From NCBI GenBank assembly GCA_018814965.1, contig JAHIYS010000055.1, positions 1 to 22,046 on the forward strand: a DNA stretch of 22,046 bases, read 5' to 3'. Made by a program: the position numbers and the translations under genes. The notes under the pieces were generated by a model. The model was not told the origin of the DNA and did not search any database. It saw nothing but the letters and a program-made list of their open reading frames with translations. The first letter of the stretch is position 1. Each line of letters begins with the position of its first letter. The DNA is from Gammaproteobacteria bacterium (GTDB taxonomy: Bacteria > Pseudomonadota > Gammaproteobacteria > UBA9339). Below are positions 7,293 to 14,159 of this stretch, one piece after another.

Positions 7293-8948
7293 ATGACAGA
7301 GAATTTTGCGGAATTATTTGCTGAAAGTATAGAAAATATAGATTTCCAAACTGGTACGATTAGAGAGGCAGAGGTAGTAGATGTTACTCCTGATTTTGTT
7401 GTGGTGTATGCTTATGGTGCGAAATCTGAGGCCTATATACCTATTAGTGAGTTCCGTGATCAAAATAACGAATTAGAAGTTGCTATCGGTGATGTTGTTG
7501 ATGTTGTTTTAGAAGCTTTCGAAAATGGCACAGGTAAGACATTGTTTTCGCGCGATAAAGCTAAGCGTATTGAATCATGGCAAACACTTGAAAAAGCTTT
7601 TGAAGATGGTGAGACGGTAAAAGGTGTTGTAACAGAAAGAGTACGTGGTGGTTTCACTGTCGAAATTAACAAAATTCGTTCTTTCTTGCCTGGATCATTA
7701 GTTGATATTAAACCAGTACGCGATACCTCTTACATCGAAGGTAAAGAATTAGAGTTCAAAATTATTAAAGTTGATAAAAACCAAAATAATATCGTTGTTT
7801 CCCGTCGTGCTGCATTGATGGCTGAAAATACTCCGGAACGTACAGCATTATTAAATAGCTTAGAAGAGGGTGCAGAGCTAACTGGTGTGGTTAAAAACCT
7901 TACTGATTATGGTGCATTTATAGATCTTGGCGGCATTGATGGTTTATTACACATAACAGATATATCTTGGAAACGTATTCGTCATCCTAGTGAATTGTTA
8001 AAGTTAGGTGATGAAGTTAAAGTTAAAATCTTAAAATATGATCGAGATAAAAATCGTGTTTCTCTTGGTCTAAAACAGTTAGTAGATGATCCATGGCGTG
8101 ATATCGGTCGTCGTTATCCAGTTGGTACCAGGATATTTGGTCGTATAACCAATATTACAGACTATGGCTGTTTCGTTGAGATTGAGCCAGGTATTGAAGG
8201 GTTGGTGCATATGTCAGAGATTAATTGGACTAACAAAAATGTCCATCATGCAAAAGTTGTAACTCCTGGTGAAGAAGTAGAGGTAATGGTGTTAGAGATT
8301 GACGAAGATCGTCGTCGTATTTCACTTGGCATGAAACAGTGTAAGTCAAATCCTTGGAAAGAATATGCTAATTTGCATAAGAAGGGTGAAAAAATTAATG
8401 GCGTAATTAAGTCGATCACTGATTTTGGAATCTTCATTGGTTTAGAGGGTGACATTGATGGTTTGATTCATCTTTCAGATATTTCTTGGAATGATCCAGG
8501 GGAAAATATTATCCGTGATTATAAGAAAGGCCAAGAGATTGAAACTGTTATTTTAGCTATTGACGCGGATCGTGAAAGAATCTCTTTGGGTATTAAGCAA
8601 TTGGAGCATGATGTCTATACCGATTATTTAGAACAGCATCCTAAGGGTACCGTAGTAGAGGGTGTGGTTACTGAGGTTGGTCCAAAAGCGGCTACCGTTG
8701 ATCTAGGAAATGAGATTATCGGTAAAGTTAAAGCTGCTGATGTCAGTCGCGAAAAAGTTAAAGATGCCTCTGAGTTGTTAAAAGTGGGTGATAGTATAGA
8801 AGCTAAAGTTCTTGGGGTTGATAAAAAGAGTCATGTTATAAATTTATCAATTAAAGAGATGCAGCCTGAACTTGGTAGTAGTGGCGCCCCTATTAATACG
8901 CAATTAGGAGATTTGCTTAAAAAAGAAATGCAGCAAGAAAGCGAATAA
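7293..8948 (+). CDS. rpsA: 30S ribosomal protein S1
   Basis: S1 binds mRNA on the small subunit and helps initiation on messages with structured or weak leaders. The 551-aa product (E. coli 557) has six S1 OB-fold repeats, at roughly residues 20-85, 105-170, 190-258, 275-345, 362-432 and 449-518. The later repeats contain the typical YGAFIDLGGIDGLLHITDISW, YGCFVEIEPGIEGLVHMSEINW and FGIFIGLEGDIDGLIHLSDISW strings. The frame is open from 7263, but the conserved N-terminus MTENFAELFAES places the start at 7293. It follows cmk by 47 bp; ihfB, the usual next gene, is missing before lapA. Confidence 0.97.
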   Translation: MTENFAELFAESIENIDFQTGTIREAEVVDVTPDFVVVYAYGAKSEAYIPISEFRDQNNELEVAIGDVVDVVLEAFENGTGKTLFSRDKAKRIESWQTLEKAFEDGETVKGVVTERVRGGFTVEINKIRSFLPGSLVDIKPVRDTSYIEGKELEFKIIKVDKNQNNIVVSRRAALMAENTPERTALLNSLEEGAELTGVVKNLTDYGAFIDLGGIDGLLHITDISWKRIRHPSELLKLGDEVKVKILKYDRDKNRVSLGLKQLVDDPWRDIGRRYPVGTRIFGRITNITDYGCFVEIEPGIEGLVHMSEINWTNKNVHHAKVVTPGEEVEVMVLEIDEDRRRISLGMKQCKSNPWKEYANLHKKGEKINGVIKSITDFGIFIGLEGDIDGLIHLSDISWNDPGENIIRDYKKGQEIETVILAIDADRERISLGIKQLEHDVYTDYLEQHPKGTVVEGVVTEVGPKAATVDLGNEIIGKVKAADVSREKVKDASELLKVGDSIEAKVLGVDKKSHVINLSIKEMQPELGSSGAPINTQLGDLLKKEMQQESE

Positions 8949-8958
8949 AAGGTTGTGG

Positions 8959-8989
8959 TTATATGCCTGGCATTTTGTCGGGCATATAA
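8959..8989. promoter_or_regulatory. Perfect 9-bp stem-loop between rpsA and lapA
   Basis: TTATATGCC at 8959-8967 pairs exactly with GGCATATAA at 8981-8989 around a 13-base loop, 10 bases after the rpsA stop. No T-run follows (the next bases are TCTAGAGC), so it is not a standard intrinsic terminator. It could protect the rpsA mRNA end, be a processing site or act as a Rho-linked end. Confidence 0.5.
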
Positions 8990-9044
8990 TCTAGAGCTGC
9001 TGGTATTGCGAGATGTTGGCCTGTATATTTACAAAGGAGTTAAT

Positions 9045-9332
9045 ATGCGCGTAATTTCATATTTAGTTTTATTGGTTATCATGTTGATTGGTTTAACCTT
9101 CGCCTCCTTAAATTCAACTGTCGTTACATTTAATTATTATCTGGGTATGAAGGATATAGCGCTTTCTTTATTGCTAGTATTTACTTTTGGTAGTGGAATT
9201 GTTTTAGGTTTGTTGGTTGCGATTTTGCCTTGGATAAAAGTAAAAAGAGACAATGTGCGTGTAAAAGCTCGTTTAAAGGTTTTTGAAAAAGAGGTTGAAA
9301 ATCTGCGCTCTATACCAATAAAAGGGGAATAG
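9045..9332 (+). CDS. lapA: Lipopolysaccharide assembly protein A (LapA/YciS family)
   Basis: LapA is a small inner-membrane partner of LapB in the control of LPS synthesis. The 95-aa product has two transmembrane helices (about residues 4-24 and 41-63) joined by the short FASLNSTVVTFNYYLG segment typical of the family. A basic, then charged cytoplasmic tail that looks coiled-coil-like (KARLKVFEKEVENLR) follows. The frame is open from 8955, but AAAGGAG at 9033-9039, five bases before the ATG at 9045, and the membrane-helix start fix the beginning. The next gene is lapB, 27 bp on, as in most gammaproteobacteria. Confidence 0.92.
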   Translation: MRVISYLVLLVIMLIGLTFASLNSTVVTFNYYLGMKDIALSLLLVFTFGSGIVLGLLVAILPWIKVKRDNVRVKARLKVFEKEVENLRSIPIKGE

Positions 9333-9359
9333 AGATCAATAAATTTTAATTAGAATATC

Positions 9360-10529
9360 ATGTTGCAATTACTCCTACTGCTTCTTCCCATAGCTGCTGT
9401 TTCTAGTTGGTTTGCTGGTTGGCGTCACGGGAAATCTAAAGAAACTGAGCCTAATAGCGCTTTTATATCATCCGATTATTTTCTTGGTTTGAATCATATT
9501 ATTAATGATCAACCAGATAAAGCAGTCGATGTTTTTATTAAAATGTTAGAGGTTAATACAGATACTGTAGAAACCCATCTGGCTTTGGGCAATCTGTTTC
9601 GTCGCCGAGGGGAGATGGATAGAGCGATCCGTATTCATCAAAATTTGATTGCTAGACCTCAGTTAAGTCAAAAACAGCGGATGCAGGCATTACTTGAGTT
9701 GGCACAAGATTATTTGCGTGCAGGGGTTTTAGATCGTGCAGAACGTTTGTTTTTAGAGTTGATAGAGTTTGGTGGTGATGTTCCAACTAGCTTAAGCAGT
9801 TTAATTAGTATTTATCAGCAGCAAAAAGATTGGCAGCAAGCAATATCTACTGCAAAGAAATTAGAAAGTCTGAGTAATATCAGCATGAATAGCGCAATTG
9901 CACATTATTATTGCGAATTGGCGGATCAGGCGCGCCTGGGTAATAGATATGAGCAGGCCCAAACATACCTTAAAGATGCGCTGCGACATGACAAAAACTG
10001 TGCTCGTGCAAGTATCATTTTAGGCCAGATTTTTTTTGCGATGGGTGAATATGAGAAGGCAATTAAGGCTTCCCGTGTAGTATATGAGCAGGACGCAGAA
10101 TATGTATCAGAAGTTATAGACCTCTTGGCTAAAAGTTACAAGAAGATAGATAAAGAAGAGGAATTAGTTGCATATTTAAACAAACGTATTAATGAAAGTC
10201 CCCGTATCTACTATGTATTAGCAATGACAGATTATTTATTTGATAAACAGGGCGATTTGGTTGCTCTTGACTATTTAGCTAAGAAGATGCCGCGTTCACC
10301 ATCTTTGCGGGGATTAAAACGCATGTTGGGGTTATATGTTAATCACATTGATGCTGGGATGAAAGATCAATTACTGCTACTTCAAGATTTTATTGATAAG
10401 CTTTTAAAGAATAAACCAGTGTATCGTTGTATTCATTGTGGGTTTGCTTGTAAAAATTTATATTGGCAATGTCCCAGCTGCAGAAGATGGAACTCCATTA
10501 AACCGATCCATGGGCTTGAAGGGGATTAA
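9360..10529 (+). CDS. lapB: Lipopolysaccharide assembly protein B (LapB/YciM)
   Basis: LapB is an inner-membrane-anchored tetratricopeptide protein that works with FtsH to adjust LpxC turnover and so lipid A synthesis. The product is 389 aa, the same length as the E. coli protein. It has an N-terminal membrane anchor (MLQLLLLLLPIAAVSSWFAGW, about 1-21). TPR helices follow from about residue 35 to 310, with segments such as HLALGNLFRRRGEMDRAIRIHQ and LGQIFFAMGEYEKAIKASR. A C-terminal rubredoxin-like zinc site has Cys357, Cys360, Cys371 and Cys374 in CIHCGF and CPSCRRW. The start matches homologues, although no clear Shine-Dalgarno is seen. With lapA, and with msbA and lpxK further right, it gives the window an LPS theme. 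Confidence 0.96.
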   Translation: MLQLLLLLLPIAAVSSWFAGWRHGKSKETEPNSAFISSDYFLGLNHIINDQPDKAVDVFIKMLEVNTDTVETHLALGNLFRRRGEMDRAIRIHQNLIARPQLSQKQRMQALLELAQDYLRAGVLDRAERLFLELIEFGGDVPTSLSSLISIYQQQKDWQQAISTAKKLESLSNISMNSAIAHYYCELADQARLGNRYEQAQTYLKDALRHDKNCARASIILGQIFFAMGEYEKAIKASRVVYEQDAEYVSEVIDLLAKSYKKIDKEEELVAYLNKRINESPRIYYVLAMTDYLFDKQGDLVALDYLAKKMPRSPSLRGLKRMLGLYVNHIDAGMKDQLLLLQDFIDKLLKNKPVYRCIHCGFACKNLYWQCPSCRRWNSIKPIHGLEGD

Positions 10530-10662
10530 AAATTAGTTTGCTAAAATCAGTTTTTTGTCGGGCCAGCAAAAGCCGTTGCCTAGATTAATGTCTCGATAGC
10601 TGCAGCCTTTAATGGCTGTTGCAATCTGAGAATTTCACATTCTGATGTTGCTGCAATCCGAA

Positions 10663-10800
10663 GTTTTTTGCAGTCATAGCGAGAAGCTTGGCGACAAATT
10701 AAATCTGAGTTTTTTGCTGTCATAGCGAGAAGCTCGGCGACAAATTAAATCCGAGTTTTTTGCTGTCATAGCGAGAAGCTCGGCGACAAATTAAATCCGA
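10663..10800. repeat. 46-bp tandem repeat array (three units, running into a fourth partial unit)
   Basis: Units start at 10663, 10709 and 10755, each exactly 46 bp, and a partial fourth starts at 10801. Each begins GTTTTTTGC and contains GTCATAGCGAGAAGCT, then GGCGACAAATTAAATC. Units 2 and 3 differ only near their 3' ends (10752: T in one, C in the other); unit 1 has two or three further changes. There are no spacers. The partial fourth unit passes directly into a palindromic element with the related core GTCATTGCGAG. A more decayed similar stretch with GCAATCTGAG and GCAATCCGA may precede the array at about 10619-10662. Confidence 0.9.
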
Positions 10801-10960
10801 GTTTTTTGCCGTCATTGCGAGGAGCAAGCAAAGCTTGCGACGTGGCAATCCAGTAATTAATTTAATCCCCTAAAACAATATGATTTCTTATTTAACCGAA
10901 GGTAATTCTGCATAATTCATTGAGATTGCTTCGCCTTCGGCTCGCAATGACAGCAAAAAC
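10801..10960. repeat. Palindromic extragenic element (inverted GTCATTGCGAG arms)
   Basis: TTTTTGCCGTCATTGCGAG at 10803-10821 is the inverted copy of CTCGCAATGACAGCAAAAA at 10941-10959, 19 bp with one mismatch. The arms each continue to GCAATC (10845-10850) and its inverse GATTGC (10924-10929), enclosing about 70 bp of AT-rich sequence. The left arm has its own hairpin, GCAAGC-AAA-GCTTGC at 10824-10838. The GTCATTGCGAG...GCAATC form resembles short palindromic repeats dispersed in many bacterial genomes (from memory, not searched). It lies between the converging lapB and Sec7 genes. It could be a REP-type pair or a small MITE-like element; no target duplication was identified. Confidence 0.65.
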
Positions 10961-11067
10961 AAAATATCTAAACTAAATCTTAACTTTTTTATTCACTACC
11001 ATATCTTGTCAACGAATTATGTGACCTTTACAGCAATGACAATTTTGTTCAAATTTTGGCAGCTTTG

Positions 11068-13245
11068 TTATGGATGGGGGGATGATGACTTCTCTAAATC
11101 CATTTCTTTTGCCGGTTCTATAATTACTCCCGGAGCTTTTGTGAAGTTAGTAAGCAGTTCTTTGCATCTAGTGATTAATGGATCAACTATTTCTGCTATT
11201 TTTGGATTTTTGGATTCATTTTCTAAGGCCGAGTTTACTTGATCTATTAGTTTCGAATCACCAACTTCATCAAATAGTTTTTCTATGCTAGAGGTATCTG
11301 TTTTTTTATACGGTAAAAAATCAAGTAGTGCCTTAAGATAGGATTTTAACGTGGTTTTCTTTGATAATGTTACATATATTAGACATGGAGGCGAAAGAAG
11401 TAGCTGGATAAGTTTCAACACTGTATATTTTGCCACAACTGCTGGATTTAAGTCTAAATGTTTTCCCATACTATTGTTAAAATCCAACAATTCTTTCTTT
11501 ACTAAATCTGTTCTTAGGTGTAATTCCTCTTTTAGAGTTAAACCCTCATCAGTTTTGTAATTGATCTTTCCTGTTTTATCTACAAAGAATGAAAATCTAG
11601 AGCCACTTTCTACTAAACAAGAGCTTAGTGAGGTTTTGATTGTATCAGAGTTCTCTATAAAATTTATTCCAGATGTTTTAAGATAATCAGAGGAGTTGTC
11701 GATCTCATCTGCGAAATGCTTAGCGAAGTCTTGTAACAGTGAAAGGTCTGGATTGACGCCAGCTTTATTTAGTTTGTTTCCTGCTTTACCAATAAAGTCA
11801 GGAATGCTTTTAAAGGTTTCCATTAGAGGATTTATAATGACCGATGCGTGTGCTAGATTGCCATCCAGAACAGACGATAACATGTTGTTATATTGGCCAT
11901 GAATATTTTCGATGCCAAAATGTATTGATATTAAAAGTGCTGAGTTGAAACAGGGGTCTGTTGGGTTTAAGGCGGTTATTTTTTTAATGGTTGTAATGCC
12001 ATAAGAAACTTCCGTTTGTTCCTTTCTGCTTTTAGCATCAATACCATACCGTCCTTGGTCGATGGCTATTAAATCGAAATCTGTTTTTGCTATTTTAAGC
12101 AACGAGCTTTCAGGATATCTATTTCGTAACTCTTCTAAGAGGAAGGTTGAGGTTTTTAAATCTTTAAAAGAATCTGTAGCTAGCTGGCTTAGCTTTTCTA
12201 ATTTAAGCCATAGTTCTGCCAGATGTAATTTTTGTAATAATTGTTGAGTTATTGGCCAATCATCCCCAGCCTTGATAGGGAAGCTTTTGTCAGGGTTTTT
12301 TTGGAGGTCACCTAGAATAGCCAGTCCCTCATATAAAAATATCATTTCTTGGAATTTTTTATAATTAGGGTCTTGAGGAGATAAGTCAATCCCTTTTTCT
12401 TGTAACTTAACTGCAATAGCATTTAAATTGTCTAAATCCTTATTAAATTTCCCATCTGTTATTATTTCCTTTTGTGATAATAAATTTTTAAAATCTTCAG
12501 ATTGTGGGTAAATCAAACTTTCTTCAAATCTCTTTTTTACAAAATCTTCATCGATCCCAATCAATCCTTTTTCTTGTAAGTTATGAGTGTATTCTTGTTC
12601 TTCTAATTCTTTGGAAAACTCTAGTTGGATAAAAGTACTTTCTAATGGGAATTCATGAATATCTTTATATAATTTTTTTAAGGCCTCTTTTGAGGACCCG
12701 CAGCTAGAAGCCATATCACTGCTGGAAAATATCTCTTCTGTTATTTTAAATCCAGCATTTGGTTTAGTGAAGACGGTGTCCAGCATGATTATTGACAGGG
12801 CTAAGGTTTCAACTTGTTCTGGGTTAAATTCTTGGTGTTGAAGACAATATGCTTTAGCAAAACTGTAGCACCACCTGCTTACTTTTTGGCCTTCACCACC
12901 TGTAGGCATAGTTGCTATAACTGTTCGTAACGCTGTTAATATATCTTTTCCTGCAAAATTAAATTGTGATAAGAATTTTTGACGAAGTTTTTCTTCTAAT
13001 TCAAATTGGGGATCTACAATTTCAGATTTTTTTGGTTTGCCTCTAGTGCCTAATAAAAAATCTACTAGTTTATTGGTGTTGATAAATGGCCTGGCGTCAA
13101 ATAGAAATTCACCTATGCCGCCATCTTCAGAGTCATAATATTGTCCTTCTAAAGGGGTTTTTTTTAGATATGCAGCTAGATCGGAGCCTACAGTTTTAGG
13201 ATTTCCAGCATTAAATAGTTTTATAGCTTCTGCTTTGCTTCCCAT
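11068..13245 (-). CDS. RalF-like Sec7-domain protein (candidate Arf-GEF effector)
   Basis: The 725-aa product begins with a Sec7 domain, which in eukaryotes exchanges GDP for GTP on Arf GTPases. In sequence order: EAIKLFNAGNPKTVGSDLAAYL matches the Sec7 opening (IKKFN.KPKKGI..L); IGEFLFDARPFINTNKLVDFL matches IAEFL....L....IGDYL; FLSQFNFAGKDILTALR matches the F....F....L..ALR helix. MPTGGEGQK supplies the glutamic finger (E118, codon 12892-12894), and LSIIMLDTVFTKPNA matches motif 2 (FAIIMLNT.LHNPN). Residues about 200-725 are unrecognised and mostly helical, with a hydrophobic stretch at about 608-628 and a Glu-containing tail (EPAKEMDLEKSSSPHP) that would suit a Dot/Icm signal. The frame opens at 13263, but AGAGG at 13254-13258, 8 bases before 13245, favours the second ATG. 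It lies 38 bp after the ZIP gene, probably as one operon. Legionella and Rickettsia RalF are the nearest known examples; effector status is inferred. Confidence 0.82.
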   Translation of the reverse strand: MGSKAEAIKLFNAGNPKTVGSDLAAYLKKTPLEGQYYDSEDGGIGEFLFDARPFINTNKLVDFLLGTRGKPKKSEIVDPQFELEEKLRQKFLSQFNFAGKDILTALRTVIATMPTGGEGQKVSRWCYSFAKAYCLQHQEFNPEQVETLALSIIMLDTVFTKPNAGFKITEEIFSSSDMASSCGSSKEALKKLYKDIHEFPLESTFIQLEFSKELEEQEYTHNLQEKGLIGIDEDFVKKRFEESLIYPQSEDFKNLLSQKEIITDGKFNKDLDNLNAIAVKLQEKGIDLSPQDPNYKKFQEMIFLYEGLAILGDLQKNPDKSFPIKAGDDWPITQQLLQKLHLAELWLKLEKLSQLATDSFKDLKTSTFLLEELRNRYPESSLLKIAKTDFDLIAIDQGRYGIDAKSRKEQTEVSYGITTIKKITALNPTDPCFNSALLISIHFGIENIHGQYNNMLSSVLDGNLAHASVIINPLMETFKSIPDFIGKAGNKLNKAGVNPDLSLLQDFAKHFADEIDNSSDYLKTSGINFIENSDTIKTSLSSCLVESGSRFSFFVDKTGKINYKTDEGLTLKEELHLRTDLVKKELLDFNNSMGKHLDLNPAVVAKYTVLKLIQLLLSPPCLIYVTLSKKTTLKSYLKALLDFLPYKKTDTSSIEKLFDEVGDSKLIDQVNSALENESKNPKIAEIVDPLITRCKELLTNFTKAPGVIIEPAKEMDLEKSSSPHP

Positions 13246-13283
13246 GGAGAGAACCTCTTGCATTAATGGTGTTTATTGTACTA

Positions 13284-14046
13284 TTAGACCCAAATTGCTA
13301 CTAAAGCCATTAGGGTTATTCCAAAGATAAGGGAGATTCCTTCAGCGATTTTTTCAAAAGATTTCTTATCTTTGGTCAAATGTTCCGTTAAATGTTCTGT
13401 GCCTAGATATAAAAATGTACCAGCTGTCACGGCATTTAGCATTCCTGATAGCAGCTCCCCAGAGCGGCTAGCTGAAGCTTCTATCATATAAGATGCAATA
13501 AAAATCCCCAAAGGGGTCATTAAGGAAAAGAAGGATGGTTTTTCGGATACTCTTTGTTGATACACCAAAACGGTGGAGGTTGACTGTTAGAGTAAAGCTT
13601 TCTGAGCTTTTATGGGCAAATACTGCAAAAAATATGGTCGCTGCTTCAAGAAAAGTAGTGTTAGCTCCAATTGCAGCACCTTCAACTACAGAATGGACTA
13701 TAAATAATGAGGCTAAGAAAATTGGCATTACAACCTTATTGTTGGCGGGGTGGAGGCTATTGTATATAGAAGCTCCACGTTCCATGATCAATAATATAAT
13801 GTAGGTGACAAGACACACTAAGTAGGCCAAGGGGTACTCGTGGCTATAAATGGTGTTAAATTTTGCCACGGCCTCTGGAAGCAGGTGTAATAAGGCGGCA
13901 CTTAAGAAGATACCGCTAGAAAAAGAATCACATAATCCAAAAAGCCTTGTATTATGTTTGGCTATTTTCAGTGGGATAAATCCAGTAATTACGGTTAGTA
14001 AAAATATACTGGCAGCAAAGATAATTTTAGATATTAGTAAGTACAT
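13284..14046 (-). pseudogene. ZIP-family metal transporter, frameshifted
   Basis: ZIP proteins move zinc, iron or manganese into the cytoplasm through the inner membrane. The first part (14046 down to about 13540) has hydrophobic helices, HSVVEGAAIGA (H118, E122) and FAHKSSESFTL (H145), the metal-site helices of the family. The second part (from about 13539 to the stop at 13284) lies in another frame: FSLMTPLGIFIASYM, then AGTFLYLGTEHL, the last helices. Reading the five T at 13539-13543 as four joins them as STKSIRKPSFFSLMTPLGI, giving 253 aa, a normal length. The arrangement, with MTPLGI and AGTFLYL, is closest to the eukaryotic ZIP1/3-like branch. As it stands the first frame ends 24 residues after the shift (stop at 13468) and lacks the last helices. 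No Shine-Dalgarno is visible at 14046. The Sec7 gene follows on the same strand. Confidence 0.75.
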
Positions 14047-14060
14047 ATTCAGTGTCTAAA

Positions 14061-14089
14061 AATATATCTTATAATAGAGATAGTTACAA
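14061..14089 (-). promoter_or_regulatory. Candidate promoter for the ZIP/Sec7 genes
   Basis: On the minus strand TTGTAA (14089-14084) and TATATT (14066-14061) are separated by exactly 17 bp. The predicted start of transcription would be only a few bases before the ZIP ATG at 14046, giving a very short leader, in line with the absence of a Shine-Dalgarno there. Confidence 0.4.
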
Positions 14090-14110
14090 TTTTTATTTAT
14101 GATTTTAATT

Positions 14111-14119
14111 TGTTATAAT
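14111..14119 (+). promoter_or_regulatory. Extended -10 promoter for accA
   Basis: TG-T-TATAAT at 14111-14119 is a perfect extended -10, about 40 bases before the accA ATG. The -35 region is only a T-rich match, which extended -10 promoters tolerate. AGGG at 14149-14152 serves as the ribosome site, 7 bases before the start. Confidence 0.55.
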
Positions 14120-14159
14120 GTGTCCATATTTACCAAAGGTTATTATATAGGGTGTATAA

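Larger units (their letters stand above)
10530..11067. other. 538-bp intergenic region between converging lapB and the Sec7 gene
   Basis: No gene is supported here. From the left it holds a weak hairpin (CAGCC at 10603-10607 with GGCTG at 10614-10618, no T-run), a decayed repeat-like stretch to 10662, the 46-bp array (10663-10800), the inverted element (10801-10960), and about 105 bp of AT-rich sequence with nothing recognised. A 78-codon open frame starting at 11006 runs antisense into the Sec7 gene and is not considered coding. Confidence 0.7.

Noticed and set aside
8959..8989. Intrinsic terminator after rpsA
   Set aside because: The stem is perfect but AT-rich and is followed by TCTAGAGC, with no T-run.
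10663..10825. CRISPR-like array
   Set aside because: The 46-bp units are directly joined with no unique spacers, and no cas genes are in the window; this is a plain tandem repeat.
11006..11242. 78-codon + strand frame at the end of the Sec7 gene
   Set aside because: It is mostly antisense to the Sec7 gene tail and starts in AT-rich intergenic sequence with no ribosome site.
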